This document shows positions 1-8,009 of a stretch of DNA of 64,000 nucleotides, piece by piece (position 1 is the stretch's first letter; each line of letters opens with the position of its first letter). The stretch spans positions 2,356,001 through 2,420,000 of the forward strand of contig NZ_CP052757.1 of NCBI RefSeq assembly GCF_009708005.2. Direction: 5' to 3'. The notes under the pieces are model-generated. The model was not told the DNA's origin, did no database searches, and was given only the letters and a program-made list of their open reading frames with translations. The DNA is from Cellulosimicrobium protaetiae (GTDB lineage Bacteria; Actinomycetota; Actinomycetes; Actinomycetales; Cellulomonadaceae). The translations under genes were made by a program, and so were the position numbers.

Positions 1-16
1 TGCCAGTCTTGGAGGA

Positions 17-946
17 ATGCGACAGGTGTTCGAACCCGAGGATCGTGCGGACGTGCGATCGGAGTCCCGGCGCAGCCCGACGACGTCCCTGCGGGGGATC
101 GTCGACCCCGCCGCCGCGCGGCGCGGGTTCGAGCTCGTGCGTGTCGAGCCGACGCCGGACCTCGCGGACCTCGTCGAGCGGCACTGGGTCGTGCGCTGGG
201 ACCTGCCGCCGGGGCAGTCGTTCACGCAGGTCCTGGTGCCCCACCCCGTCGCGAACGTGGTCGCCGAGGAGTCGGGCTACGTCGCGCACGGCATCCCGCC
301 GGGTCTGTTCGAGCGCACCTTGACCGGCTCCGGCGCCGTCGTCGGCACCAAGCTGCGGCCCGGCGCGTTCCGGGTGCTGCTCGGGCACCCGGACGCCGTG
401 CGCCCGGGGGCGCAGGTCCTCGCCGCCGCGTTCCTCGGCCCGACGGCGGAGCGCACCGGGGCGACCGCGCTCGGCCTCGCCCGTTCGGGCCGGGACGAGG
501 ACGCGGCGCGCGCCGTCGAGCCGCTCCTGCGCTCTCGGGCCGAGCGCGCCCGGACCGTCCGTGCCGAGCGCGACCTCGACCGCGTCGGGCGCGTGTTCGC
601 GGCCCTCGTGGGCGGCGAGCTCGGACCAGGTGCAGGCGTCGGCGACCTCGCGGCGGTCGTCGGGACGTCGTCGCGCTCGCTCCAGCGCCTCTTCGCCGCG
701 TACGTCGGCGTGAGCCCCAAGTGGGCCCTGCAGCGCCACCGCGTGCACCTCGCCGCCGACCTGCTCGCGGCCGACCCCGACCAGGACCTCGCGGCGCTCG
801 CGACCGCCGTCGGCTACTACGACCAGGCGCACCTCGGCACCGACTTCGCCCGAGCGACCGGGGCCACGCCCGGCGCCTACGCGCGACGCTGCGCCGCGTC
901 GCGCGCCGCGCTCGTCCCGGCGGCGTCGGGGCCGGCCCGGGGGTGA
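17..946 (+). CDS. AraC-family transcriptional regulator with DUF6597-like N-terminus
   Basis: A 309-residue DNA-binding regulator. The C-terminal part, about residues 206-290, carries a two-helix-turn-helix AraC domain (LAAVVGTSSRSLQRLF and LATAVGYYDQAHLGTDF are the two recognition regions). The N-terminal half matches the pattern of the DUF6597 ligand-binding module (ERHWVVRWDLPPG, VLVPHPVANVV, KLRPGAFRVLLG) found in actinobacterial AraC proteins. The signal it senses cannot be read from sequence. The ATG at 17 is preceded by a GGAGG only one base away, and by CAGTCT seven bases away, which fits a leaderless start better than a ribosome-site start. The upstream region is outside the window, so its target is unknown. 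Confidence 0.85.
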   Translation: MRQVFEPEDRADVRSESRRSPTTSLRGIVDPAAARRGFELVRVEPTPDLADLVERHWVVRWDLPPGQSFTQVLVPHPVANVVAEESGYVAHGIPPGLFERTLTGSGAVVGTKLRPGAFRVLLGHPDAVRPGAQVLAAAFLGPTAERTGATALGLARSGRDEDAARAVEPLLRSRAERARTVRAERDLDRVGRVFAALVGGELGPGAGVGDLAAVVGTSSRSLQRLFAAYVGVSPKWALQRHRVHLAADLLAADPDQDLAALATAVGYYDQAHLGTDFARATGATPGAYARRCAASRAALVPAASGPARG

Positions 947-990
947 CCGACGGCGCCGTCGAGCCATCCCCGGGGCACCGCCCGGGCGCA

Positions 991-996
991 TAGACT
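991..996 (+). promoter_or_regulatory. -10 box of dnaG, leaderless layout
   Basis: TAGACT lies six bases before the GTG start at 1003, so transcription is predicted to begin at or next to the start codon. No Shine-Dalgarno sequence precedes that GTG. Confidence 0.55.
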
Positions 997-1002
997 CGCT
1001 CC

Positions 1003-2949
1003 GTGGCAGGCCTGATTCGACGCGAGGACGTGGAAGCCGTCCGCGACCGCGCACGGATCGACGAGATCGTCTCCGCGCACGTCACCCTCAAGACCGCGGG
1101 CGTCGGCTCGCTCAAGGGTCTGTGCCCCTTCCACGACGAGCGGTCGCCGTCGTTCCACGTGCGTCCCGGGGTGGGGCGCTGGCACTGCTTCGGGTGCGGC
1201 GAGGGCGGCGACGTCATCTCGTTCGTGCAGAAGATCGACGGCCTGACGTTCGTCGAGGCCGTCGAGTACCTCGCCGACCGCGTCGGGATCCAGCTCCGCT
1301 ACGAGGACTCGGGCGGACCCCAGCGCCCGCGCGAGGAGCCGGGGCGGCGCCAGCGGCTGCTCGAGGCGCACCGCGTCGCCGCGCAGTACTTCTCCGAGCA
1401 GCTCTTCGCGTCCGGCGCGCAGGCGGCCCGCGCGTTCCTCGCCGAGCGCAGCTTCGACCGCGCCGACGCCGAGCACTTCGGCGTCGGGTACGCGCCCACC
1501 GGCTGGGACAACCTGCAGCGGCACCTCCAGGGGCGCGGCTTCACCCAGCCCGAGCTCGTCGCGTCCGGGCTCATGAGCCAGGGCCAGCGCGGCATCTACG
1601 ACCGGTTCCGCGGACGTCTCGTGTGGCCCATCCGCGACGTCACGGGCGAGATCGTCGGGTTCGGCGCGCGCCGCCTCTACGACGAGGACCAGGGGCCCAA
1701 GTACCTCAACACCCCGGAGACCTCGCTCTACAAGAAGTCCCACGTCCTCTACGGCATCGACCTCGCCAAGCGCGAGATCGCCAAGCAGAAGCGCGTCGTC
1801 GTCGTCGAGGGGTACACCGACGTCATGGCGGCGCACCTGTCCGGCGTGACGACCGCCGTCGCGACGTGCGGCACGGCGTTCGGCTCCGACCACGCGCGCA
1901 TCGTGCGCCGCCTCCTCGGCGACACGACGGCCGGAGGCGGCATGCAGCTCGCGTCGGGCGCGTCCGTCGGGGGCGAGGTCGTGTTCACGTTCGACGGCGA
2001 CGCCGCCGGGCAGAAGGCCGCCGTCCGCGCGTTCGGCGAGGACCAGCGCTTCTACGCCCAGACCTTCGTGGCCGTCGAGCCGAGCGGCATGGACCCGTGC
2101 GAGCTGCGCATGGCGCGCGGCCCCGACGCCGTGCGCGCGCTCGTCGACGGGCGCCAGCCCCTCTTCGAGTTCGTCATCCGCACGACCCTCGCGACGTTCG
2201 ACCTCGACACCGCGGAGGGTCGCGTCGGCGCGCTGCGCGCCGCCGCCCCCGTCGTCGCGGGGATCCGCGACGCCGCGCTGCGCCCCGAGTACGCCCGCAT
2301 GCTCGCGGGCTGGATCGGCATGGACGCCGAGCGCGTCCGGCGCGAGGTCGCCGCGGCTGCCAAGCGGGGCAGCGCTCCCGGGCCGGTCCGGTCGTCCAGG
2401 CCCGACGCCTCGCGCCCGGGCGGCGAGGGCACCGAGCCCGAGCCCACGGTCCCTGCGCTCCCCACGCCCGACCCCCGCGACCCGGTGGCGCGCCGCGAGC
2501 GCCTCGCGCTCGTCGCGGTCCTGCAGTACCCCCAGCACGTGCCGCCCGTGTTCGACGACCTCGGCGAGGACGCGTTCGCCGTCCCGGCGTGGCGCGCCGT
2601 CCACGCCGCGATCCGCGCCGCGGGCGGGGTGCGCGAGGGCGCGACGCTCGGCGCCGGGCACTGGGTCGAGGCCGTCGTCGAGCAGGCCGCCGAGCCGGTG
2701 CGCGGCCTCGTGACCGAGCTCGCCGTCGCACCCCTGCCGGAGGACCGGGAGAACGTCGTCGGAGGCTACGTCGCCGGGGTCGTGCGCGGCCTCGTCGACC
2801 TCGGGCTCACCCGCCGCGTCGCCGACGCGAAGAGCCGCCTCCAGCGCCTCGACCCCGCCGCGGACCTCGCCGCCTACCAGGAGGCGTTCGCCGCGCTCCT
2901 CGCCGTCGAGGCCGAGCGCCGGACTCTGCGCGAGGGCGAGATCGCCTGA
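1003..2949 (+). CDS. dnaG: DNA primase DnaG
   Basis: A 648-residue bacterial primase that lays RNA primers for lagging-strand synthesis. The N-terminal CHC2 zinc domain is visible with C41, H44, C62 and C65 (LCPFHDERSPSF, WHCFGCGEGGD). The catalytic core follows, with the TOPRIM motifs EGYTDVMAAH near residue 268 and FTFDGDAAG near 328. The last third is the DnaB-helicase-binding region and starts after a Ser/Pro/Glu-rich linker around residues 455-490. A glycine-rich insertion (about residues 306-325) sits between the two TOPRIM motifs. Length is normal for the family. The GTG start is supported by the leaderless promoter box and by alignment of the N-terminus. It converges with the exporter gene only 13 bp downstream. 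Confidence 0.97.
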   Translation: MAGLIRREDVEAVRDRARIDEIVSAHVTLKTAGVGSLKGLCPFHDERSPSFHVRPGVGRWHCFGCGEGGDVISFVQKIDGLTFVEAVEYLADRVGIQLRYEDSGGPQRPREEPGRRQRLLEAHRVAAQYFSEQLFASGAQAARAFLAERSFDRADAEHFGVGYAPTGWDNLQRHLQGRGFTQPELVASGLMSQGQRGIYDRFRGRLVWPIRDVTGEIVGFGARRLYDEDQGPKYLNTPETSLYKKSHVLYGIDLAKREIAKQKRVVVVEGYTDVMAAHLSGVTTAVATCGTAFGSDHARIVRRLLGDTTAGGGMQLASGASVGGEVVFTFDGDAAGQKAAVRAFGEDQRFYAQTFVAVEPSGMDPCELRMARGPDAVRALVDGRQPLFEFVIRTTLATFDLDTAEGRVGALRAAAPVVAGIRDAALRPEYARMLAGWIGMDAERVRREVAAAAKRGSAPGPVRSSRPDASRPGGEGTEPEPTVPALPTPDPRDPVARRERLALVAVLQYPQHVPPVFDDLGEDAFAVPAWRAVHAAIRAAGGVREGATLGAGHWVEAVVEQAAEPVRGLVTELAVAPLPEDRENVVGGYVAGVVRGLVDLGLTRRVADAKSRLQRLDPAADLAAYQEAFAALLAVEAERRTLREGEIA

Positions 2950-2962
2950 GCCGTCCGCGAGG

Positions 2963-4420
2963 TCAGGTCGTCGCGTCCGCGGTCGCGGCGGCCGTCGCCG
3001 CCCGGCGGTCGCGCGCGGCCTGGCGGTCCGGCGGCATGAGGGCTGCGAGGATCACGAGGACGGCGGCGCTCGCGGTGAGCAGGACGAACACCACGTGGAC
3101 CGCGGCCATGAGGCCCGGACCCTCGGGCGTGCCGTCGGGGCCGAGCGTCGTGCGGGCGTTGACGATCGCGCCGCAGACCGCGACGCCGACGGCCGAGCCG
3201 AGCGACCGCGCGAACATGTTGGTCCCCGTCACCGCGCCGCGCTCCGTGAACGCCGCCGACGACTGCGCGGCGATGAGCGTCGGGACGGCCGTGAGCCCCA
3301 TCCCGACACCGACGACGAACGTCGTCGCGGCGACCGCCACGACGGGCGACGACGCGCCGAGCAGCAGCGTGAGCGCCGTTCCCGCGAGGACGAGCGTGGA
3401 ACCGATGACGGCGGTCCAGCGGAAGCCGATCCGCAGGTAGAGGCGCCCGGCGTTCGAGGCCGAGACCGGCCAGCCGACCGTCATCGCCGCGAGCGCGAAG
3501 CCCGCGACGAGCGGACCGACGCCGAGGACGCCCTGCGCGTAGATCGGCACGTACGTGGACAGCGCGAGGACGATCACGCCGACGAGGAGCGAGACCGCCG
3601 TCGAGACGCCGACGACTCGCCGGCGCAGGATCGCGAGGTCGACCACGGGGTAGCGCGTGCGGCGCGCGTGCACGGCGAAGATGCCGAGCAGGAGGAGCGC
3701 GGCACCCAGGACGGCGACCGAAGCGGGGGAGGACCACGCCCACGTCGATCCGCCCTCGAGGAGGCCCAGGAGGAGCAGCGTGCTCCCGCCCGTGAGGAGG
3801 AGGGCGCCGAGGTAGTCGATCGGCTCGCGGGCACCCTCGCGCGGTGTCTCGTGGTACCGGCGGTGCAGCATCCACGCGGCCAGCGCGCACAGCGGCACGT
3901 TGACGAAGAAGATCCAGCGCCAGCTCACGAACTCGGAGAACCCGCCGCCCAGCGTGGGACCGACGACGGACGAGATCGCCCACACCGACGCGAGGTAGCC
4001 CTGAGCCTTCGCGCGCTCCTCGAGGGTGTAGATGTCCGCGGCGATCGTCTGCGAGACAGGCATGACCGCACCGGCTCCGAGGCCCTGGAGCACGCGCCCG
4101 GCGACGAGAGCGGGCATCGACCACGCGAACCCGCACAGCACCGACCCGAGGAAGAAGAGGGCGACCCCCGCCAGCACGAGGCGCTTGCGGCCGAGGACGT
4201 CGGACAGCCTGCCGAAGACCGGCGTCCCGACCGCCTGCGCGAGCAGGTAGCTCGAGAACAGCCAGGGGAGCTGCTCGAACCCGCCGAGCTCGCGCGCGAT
4301 CGTCGCCGACGCCGTCGCGATGATCGTCGCGTCGAGCGCGACGAGGGCCGTGGACAGCATGAGGGCGAGGAGGACGGGGCCGCGCTCCGAGCGCAGGCCG
4401 ATCCCGGCGGGGGCAGTCAC
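2963..4420 (-). CDS. MFS drug exporter, DHA2 (14-TM) type
   Basis: A membrane transporter of the EmrB/QacA-like DHA2 branch, predicted to export drugs or toxic compounds using the proton gradient. From the GTG start at 4420 it is 485 residues. The first helix contains the conserved pattern VALDATII, and the loop between helices 2 and 3 contains the MFS signature GRLSDVLGRKRL. The hydrophobic profile repeats through the whole protein and fits 14 helices. An open frame extends upstream to a TTG at 4480, but that extension is proline- and histidine-rich, lacks a ribosome site and overlaps a pair of direct repeats that look like operator DNA, so the GTG is preferred. Substrate is unknown. Confidence 0.85.
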   Translation of the reverse strand: MTAPAGIGLRSERGPVLLALMLSTALVALDATIIATASATIARELGGFEQLPWLFSSYLLAQAVGTPVFGRLSDVLGRKRLVLAGVALFFLGSVLCGFAWSMPALVAGRVLQGLGAGAVMPVSQTIAADIYTLEERAKAQGYLASVWAISSVVGPTLGGGFSEFVSWRWIFFVNVPLCALAAWMLHRRYHETPREGAREPIDYLGALLLTGGSTLLLLGLLEGGSTWAWSSPASVAVLGAALLLLGIFAVHARRTRYPVVDLAILRRRVVGVSTAVSLLVGVIVLALSTYVPIYAQGVLGVGPLVAGFALAAMTVGWPVSASNAGRLYLRIGFRWTAVIGSTLVLAGTALTLLLGASSPVVAVAATTFVVGVGMGLTAVPTLIAAQSSAAFTERGAVTGTNMFARSLGSAVGVAVCGAIVNARTTLGPDGTPEGPGLMAAVHVVFVLLTASAAVLVILAALMPPDRQAARDRRAATAAATADATT

Positions 4421-4424
4421 GGTC

Positions 4425-4472
4425 TGCAACGGAACGGGGGTGGGATGCGGACTGACCTGGTGCAACGGAACG
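4425..4472 (-). promoter_or_regulatory. Pair of 12-bp direct repeats upstream of the exporter
   Basis: TGCAACGGAACG on the plus strand occurs at 4425-4436 and exactly again at 4461-4472, 36 bp apart. A truncated third copy (TGCAACG) is at 4476-4482. They sit directly upstream of the preferred GTG start of the MFS exporter and may bind a regulator. No regulator gene is adjacent. Confidence 0.4.
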
Positions 4473-4576
4473 AGATGCAACGCTCGCGATTTCGCTAACC
4501 CCGGGACAGCGAACCCCCCTGGCCGAGGGGGCCACCCCCCACCCCCCGGGGGCCACGCGACCGATGGGAGGCGTAC

Positions 4577-5362
4577 CTACGGAGTAGGTTCCGTAGGCGC
4601 AGAGAGGCTGGTCTTCGGCTCGATCACCTCGGCGGATTCCCACTTCTCCTCAAGGTACTCACGGACTGCTGCCGCGCCAGGCTCGGGTACCGGGACGATG
4701 ACGGTGAAGTACTTGTGCAGACCATTCAGTGACGCGCCGATCATCGAAACGGAGTCGTCCTCGGCGAGAAGGTAGCGATCGTGGAACGCGGTTGGGGGTA
4801 GGCACCGGATCTCTAGATCCCGCCCGTCCTGCAGGGCCGCGCCGGCACCGAGCTCGAGGAGTGCTCGGTCCTTCGGTTTGCGGCACAGTAGGAGCCTCTT
4901 GATGGACGTGGAGCTCATCAGCCATGGAACGAGTTGGTCCTGAAAGTAAGGGTCGGCCAGCATCCCGGAACGTGCCTCTGCGATCGCGCCTGTGAGGCTG
5001 AACAGGTTCAGGGCGTCGTCCGGTGAGAGCACCGTCACGCTCTCCCCGTCTTGGTCCGGCTCTGCATCTGGCACGGCGAGAACCTTGACGATTGCCCTTC
5101 CGGCCGACGTGAGTCGGGGCGAGGTGATGCTGTGGTTGAGCCAGCCGACGTCCTGCATGTACTGAGCCGTTCCGCGGTCAAGCATGAACCCAAGCCTCGT
5201 TCGCAGGTACTCAGTCGAAGACATCGAGATCGTCGCGCTGGGCGGAGGTGACGATGCGAAGGCGTCGATGTCGTGGTCGGACAGGACGCCACCACCTCGA
5301 TCGATGAGATCGACGTAGCGCAGCACACGCACCAAGTGATCAGGAATCAGAGCCGCGTCCAT
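4577..5362 (-). CDS. PLD-like (HKD-variant) domain protein, function unknown
   Basis: A 261-residue protein. Its C-terminal third contains FHDRYLLAEDD followed by SMIGASLNGLHK, which resembles the phospholipase-D-like motif in which one HxK/R-x-L strand is followed about 15 residues later by a small-residue GaS-N turn. Only one such half-motif is seen, so it would need to dimerise or be catalytically inactive. The N-terminal 170 residues match nothing I recognise, although their helical, charged character would suit a partner- or nucleic-acid-binding region. Base composition is lower in GC than the neighbours, suggesting acquisition. TAAATT six bases before the ATG supports the start. Related PLD-like proteins occur in defence and accessory islands, but no function can be assigned here. 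Confidence 0.6.
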   Translation of the reverse strand: MDAALIPDHLVRVLRYVDLIDRGGGVLSDHDIDAFASSPPPSATISMSSTEYLRTRLGFMLDRGTAQYMQDVGWLNHSITSPRLTSAGRAIVKVLAVPDAEPDQDGESVTVLSPDDALNLFSLTGAIAEARSGMLADPYFQDQLVPWLMSSTSIKRLLLCRKPKDRALLELGAGAALQDGRDLEIRCLPPTAFHDRYLLAEDDSVSMIGASLNGLHKYFTVIVPVPEPGAAAVREYLEEKWESAEVIEPKTSLSAPTEPTP

Positions 5363-5368
5363 GCACGC

Positions 5369-5374
5369 AATTTA
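5369..5374 (-). promoter_or_regulatory. -10 box of the PLD-like gene, leaderless layout
   Basis: TAAATT on the minus strand, six bases before the ATG at 5362. It is unusually AT-rich for this genome. Confidence 0.5.
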
Positions 5375-5513
5375 GCCTCCGGCCGATACAACCTCTGGGG
5401 TGGTTTCAGAACGGGACCGGCACGACCGTCCCGATTTCACCCGACGCACCCTCTTTCCCGTCACGGCCAGAGCACTACGTTGTGGCCAGCAACACCGGAT
5501 CTCAGGAGAACCC

Positions 5514-6047
5514 ATGCACGAGCAGCCAGTACCTGCGCCGCCCCCGCCTGCTGAGGGCATCGCTGAGCCCGAGGGTTCACCAGTTCCCACGCCCGCACGG
5601 CGCCCGGGTTGGGTGCTGCCAGTCGTCACCGGTGTGGTCGGCGTCGCCATCGGTGTGGTCGGGACACTCGGAGTGACGTCGGCGCAGCAGGCTGCCGACG
5701 AGCAAGCACAGGCGGACGCCGCTGCAGCAGCCGAGGAGGCTCAGCAGTCGGTCCTCAAAGACGCGATGGCCACGTGCGGAGTGAACGACGGTGAGCCGGG
5801 GATCCGGGTGGGGGACGCTGGCCGCACCCTGACCGTGGACCACAAGGGCGACGACGACTTCGAGGGGGCGTCGTCGGAAGACCTGTTCTGCATCGTCGGG
5901 GCGCTGGACACGCCTAGTTCGGTTACGTCGCACATGGAGCAGACGACATCGATGGATGGCCGGCAGACGGAGTCGTGGGACAACGTCACTGTCTCCTGGT
6001 CCTATCACCCGGACCGTGGCATGGACTCCGTGTTCACCGTCGAGTAG
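5514..6047 (+). CDS. Membrane-anchored extracytoplasmic protein, unknown function
   Basis: A 177-residue protein. A short proline-rich cytoplasmic N-terminus (to about residue 30) is followed by one hydrophobic helix (GWVLPVVTGVVGVAIGVVG) with no lipobox cysteine. An Ala/Gln/Glu-rich stalk and a globular domain follow. The globular part has two cysteines (in MATCGVND and LFCIVGAL) that could pair outside the membrane. No family is recognised. The ATG at 5514 is preceded by CAGGAGA at a good distance. The open frame continues upstream to 5400, but without a ribosome site. It is divergent from the PLD-like gene and lies in the lower-GC accessory patch. Confidence 0.65.
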   Translation: MHEQPVPAPPPPAEGIAEPEGSPVPTPARRPGWVLPVVTGVVGVAIGVVGTLGVTSAQQAADEQAQADAAAAAEEAQQSVLKDAMATCGVNDGEPGIRVGDAGRTLTVDHKGDDDFEGASSEDLFCIVGALDTPSSVTSHMEQTTSMDGRQTESWDNVTVSWSYHPDRGMDSVFTVE

Positions 6048-6136
6048 GCCCGGCCGCCCCTCGCCCCGATCCGCTCGAGGACGGCCCGTGGTCCGAGCGG
6101 CGCCCGCTGAACTACGACGACCCACCGCGCTCGTCC

Positions 6137-6319
6137 GTGAAGCCGTCTGGCGACCTGCCCGTGATCGTGCGCTTGCTCTGGGAGACGCACGAGGAGCTCC
6201 TGCCAGCGCGCGCGATCAAGCCGCCGACGCCGCCGTACAACCACCACGAGCTCATTGTCTGGCTGCGCGTCGAGGACGTGTTCCGCACGATCCCGCGGCG
6301 GCCACCAATGCGCTGGTGA
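6137..6319 (+). CDS. Possible small protein or gene fragment
   Basis: A 60-residue reading frame from a GTG at 6137. The middle, PVIVRLLWETHEELLPARAIK, and the end, HHELIVWLRVEDVFRTIPRR, look like real protein, with amphipathic strands and biased third positions. The open frame continues back to 5975, but there it overlaps the preceding gene. It may be a small phage- or plasmid-type protein or the surviving 3' part of a larger gene. No ribosome site or promoter is evident. Confidence 0.3.
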   Translation: MKPSGDLPVIVRLLWETHEELLPARAIKPPTPPYNHHELIVWLRVEDVFRTIPRRPPMRW

Positions 6320-6406
6320 CCGCGCGGCCGACGGGCGCGGGTGTCGTCAAGGGGTGCCCATGGGGTGAAGTCTGCGACGGGCGGCTGACAGCGGCTCCTT
6401 AGTGGC

Positions 6407-6412
6407 TATGGT
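6407..6412 (+). promoter_or_regulatory. -10 box, leaderless layout
   Basis: TATGGT lies six bases before the ATG at 6419, which lacks a ribosome site. Confidence 0.5.
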
Positions 6413-6418
6413 CCAACC

Positions 6419-6811
6419 ATGGCTACGACACAGGGGTGGGACGCCGGTAGCGTCCCATGGTTGCGAACGCAGGGAAAGGATGCCAAGACGACCTGCCCGT
6501 TCTGCGGGCAGTCGACGGCGGTCCTTTCCTGGGGTGACATGCCCGACGACGACGGGCGCTTGCAGGTCTATTGCGACAGTGAGATGTGTGACGCCCGCGA
6601 GGTCGAGATCATCGTGACGCGGGACGGACATCAGGCGCGCGACCGCGCTGACGTTCGCGCGTTGGTGGCGATCGACGATGGGCCCGAGGGGGACCTGGCT
6701 CCGGGTTCGCCGGCGGATATCATCCGCCAACTCGACGAGCGCGGGAGTCCGGTGCCGCGCCGCAAGTCGGTCGCTCCGCTCCAACTGGACCTACGCGGTC
6801 TCGAGGATTGA
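6419..6811 (+). CDS. Small zinc-ribbon protein
   Basis: A 130-residue soluble protein. The N-terminal half contains TTCPFCGQ and, about 27 residues later, YCDSEMCDAREV, which together make a CxxC...CxxxxC zinc-ribbon-like site. The C-terminal half is charged and ends LRGLED. No enzymatic motif is present, so a protein- or nucleic-acid-binding role is possible but not shown. The gene appears monocistronic, being closed by a strong hairpin terminator that overlaps its stop codon. It belongs to a cluster of three small cysteine-rich proteins (see 6919 and 8606). Confidence 0.65.
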   Translation: MATTQGWDAGSVPWLRTQGKDAKTTCPFCGQSTAVLSWGDMPDDDGRLQVYCDSEMCDAREVEIIVTRDGHQARDRADVRALVAIDDGPEGDLAPGSPADIIRQLDERGSPVPRRKSVAPLQLDLRGLED

Positions 6812-6848
6812 ACAAAGGCCCCACCGCTTCGGCGGTGGGGCCTTTGTT
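6811..6848. terminator. Strong intrinsic terminator
   Basis: A perfect 17-bp stem (6811-6827 with 6832-6848) closed by a TTCG tetraloop. The outer stem has an A-rich 5' side and a TTTGTT 3' side, so it should work in both directions. It begins at the last base of the stop codon of the upstream zinc-ribbon gene. Confidence 0.9.
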
Positions 6849-6918
6849 TCATTGGATGCGGGGTGAAATTGCCAGCGAGGCGCTGGCACTGGGAGGCAGG
6901 CGGTGGGACGATCGCCTT

Positions 6919-7110
6919 GTGGAGTACACCGTCGAAGTGGACTGCCCGACGTGTGGTGGCCCCGCTGTGGGCGCGATCGACCACATCAGCGCCTGGCCGG
7001 AGGACGCCCATCGCGTTGCAGTTCGCTGCCCCGAAGGGCATCGAGTAAGTGCCACCGATGCGCGGATGGCTCTCATCCGGTGCCCCGGATGTGGGATGGC
7101 GCTGGACTAG
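6919..7110 (+). CDS. Small zinc-ribbon protein
   Basis: A 63-residue protein with three cysteine clusters: VDCPTCGG, VRCPEGH and IRCPGCGMAL, enough for one or two zinc ribbons. The GTG at 6919 is chosen because the strand of conserved-looking sequence begins there and GACGAT lies six bases upstream as a possible leaderless -10 box. Longer frames start inside the upstream terminator (6808) or at an ATG at 6856. Function is unknown. Its composition matches the surrounding accessory patch. Confidence 0.5.
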   Translation: MEYTVEVDCPTCGGPAVGAIDHISAWPEDAHRVAVRCPEGHRVSATDARMALIRCPGCGMALD

Positions 7111-7205
7111 ACCGGACCTGCTGGAACTCCGAGAAGGAGCCCGCGGTGACCCGCCCCTTGACCGGTCGCCCGATGCTATGCGCTTGTTCCGTTCACTGGA
7201 TCCGG

Positions 7206-7652
7206 TCACTGCTCAGCCAGCACCTCCGCGCGGTCGCGCTGAATCTCCTCGACTGCATCTTGGAAGGCGACCCGAGCTTCATCGAACCGTGAATCTGCCT
7301 GTGTGCCAGAGGCCGCGGCCCGGGGGTTGTACTTGGAATTAGCCCACTCTCGGATGTCCATGACTGCCTCCCTGAGCTCACGGGTGCATCGAGGGTTCGC
7401 GGCGAGGATTTCTCCTGTGCCGAGCACGCGCCCGATGTCATGGAGTTCTTGCACGGAGCCGACCGCGTCGAGGAACGCGACAAAGTCGGCACGTAGTCGT
7501 TCCTCCTCGCGGTCGAGTGCGGCCACGCGGTGGTTGACGCTGGCGATGGCTCTAGCCCCAGCGGTCGCCCGGCGTTGCGAATTCCACGAGACAAGGGCGG
7601 CGGCGATGCTGGCGAGGGCTGCTATGACAGCAACGACCAATTGAACATCCAT
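7206..7652 (-). CDS. Membrane-anchored coiled-coil protein, unknown function
   Basis: A 148-residue protein. A single N-terminal helix (LVVAVIAALASIAAALVSW) anchors it, and the remaining charged, mostly helical region should lie in the cytoplasm (DREEERLRADF, RDRAEVLAEQ). There are no catalytic motifs and no cysteines in the anchor. TAGGTT seven bases before the ATG supports the start at 7652. The open frame runs upstream to 7814, but that part looks non-coding. It resembles the many short one-helix proteins found in phage-derived or accessory regions, but no family is assigned. Confidence 0.6.
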   Translation of the reverse strand: MDVQLVVAVIAALASIAAALVSWNSQRRATAGARAIASVNHRVAALDREEERLRADFVAFLDAVGSVQELHDIGRVLGTGEILAANPRCTRELREAVMDIREWANSKYNPRAAASGTQADSRFDEARVAFQDAVEEIQRDRAEVLAEQ

Positions 7653-7659
7653 GACGCAG

Positions 7660-7665
7660 AACCTA
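7660..7665 (-). promoter_or_regulatory. -10 box, leaderless layout
   Basis: TAGGTT on the minus strand, seven bases before the ATG at 7652. Confidence 0.45.
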
Positions 7666-7948
7666 GTGGACGCCCTGCGGGCGGCTCTCTCCCGGAGCCG
7701 GACCCCTCCCCAAACAACCCCCGATCCAATGCCCGGACTCGGAACCGGCCACGACCAGTAGCCCGCCCCGGTGTCGGGAGCGAGCTTCGCGTGGACCCTG
7801 GCGACGTCGTGCACTACGAGGCGAGGGTGCCGCGGCCGGTTCCGCGGACTGTGCCACCGGACCCCATCGGTTCACGGCTGAGGGGCAGGAGCGCCGTTGT
7901 GGAGAGCAGATGGGGTCCGCACTATGGACCCCATCGACCGCTCAGTCC

Positions 7949-7982
7949 CGCCAAGGGGGGCATAGTGTGCACACCCTTGGCG
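7949..7982 (-). terminator. Possible hairpin terminator
   Basis: Nine perfect base pairs around a 16-nt loop, about 30 bp beyond the stop codon of the minus-strand gene at 8010. No T-run follows, so an operator role is also possible. Confidence 0.35.
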
Positions 7983-8009
7983 AGGCTCAGAGGTCGAGCT
8001 GCTGGCTGG

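Larger units (their letters stand above)
7653..8009. other. Intergenic region with two inverted repeats
   Basis: A 357-bp stretch between two minus-strand genes with no convincing gene. It holds GATGGGGTCC (7909-7918) facing GGACCCCATC (7926-7935), with a further copy of GGACCCCATCG at 7858-7868. It also holds CGCCAAGGG (7949-7957) facing CCCTTGGCG (7974-7982) with TGTGCACA in the loop. The second hairpin is just past the stop of the 8010-8609 gene and may terminate it. Confidence 0.55.

Noticed and set aside
222-2661. Long open frames on the minus strand opposite the AraC gene and dnaG
   Set aside because: They are Arg/Pro/Ala/Gly-rich shadows created by high GC at third positions and overlap well-supported genes completely.
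4421-4480. TTG start extending the exporter by 20 residues
   Set aside because: No ribosome site, unusual His/Pro-rich sequence for this family and overlap with the direct repeats.
4481-4576. Duplicate of the tRNA-Asn 3' end at the far side of the accessory patch
   Set aside because: I read this gap for a copy of the tRNA end and found none; only a GC-rich stretch with runs of C and G is present.
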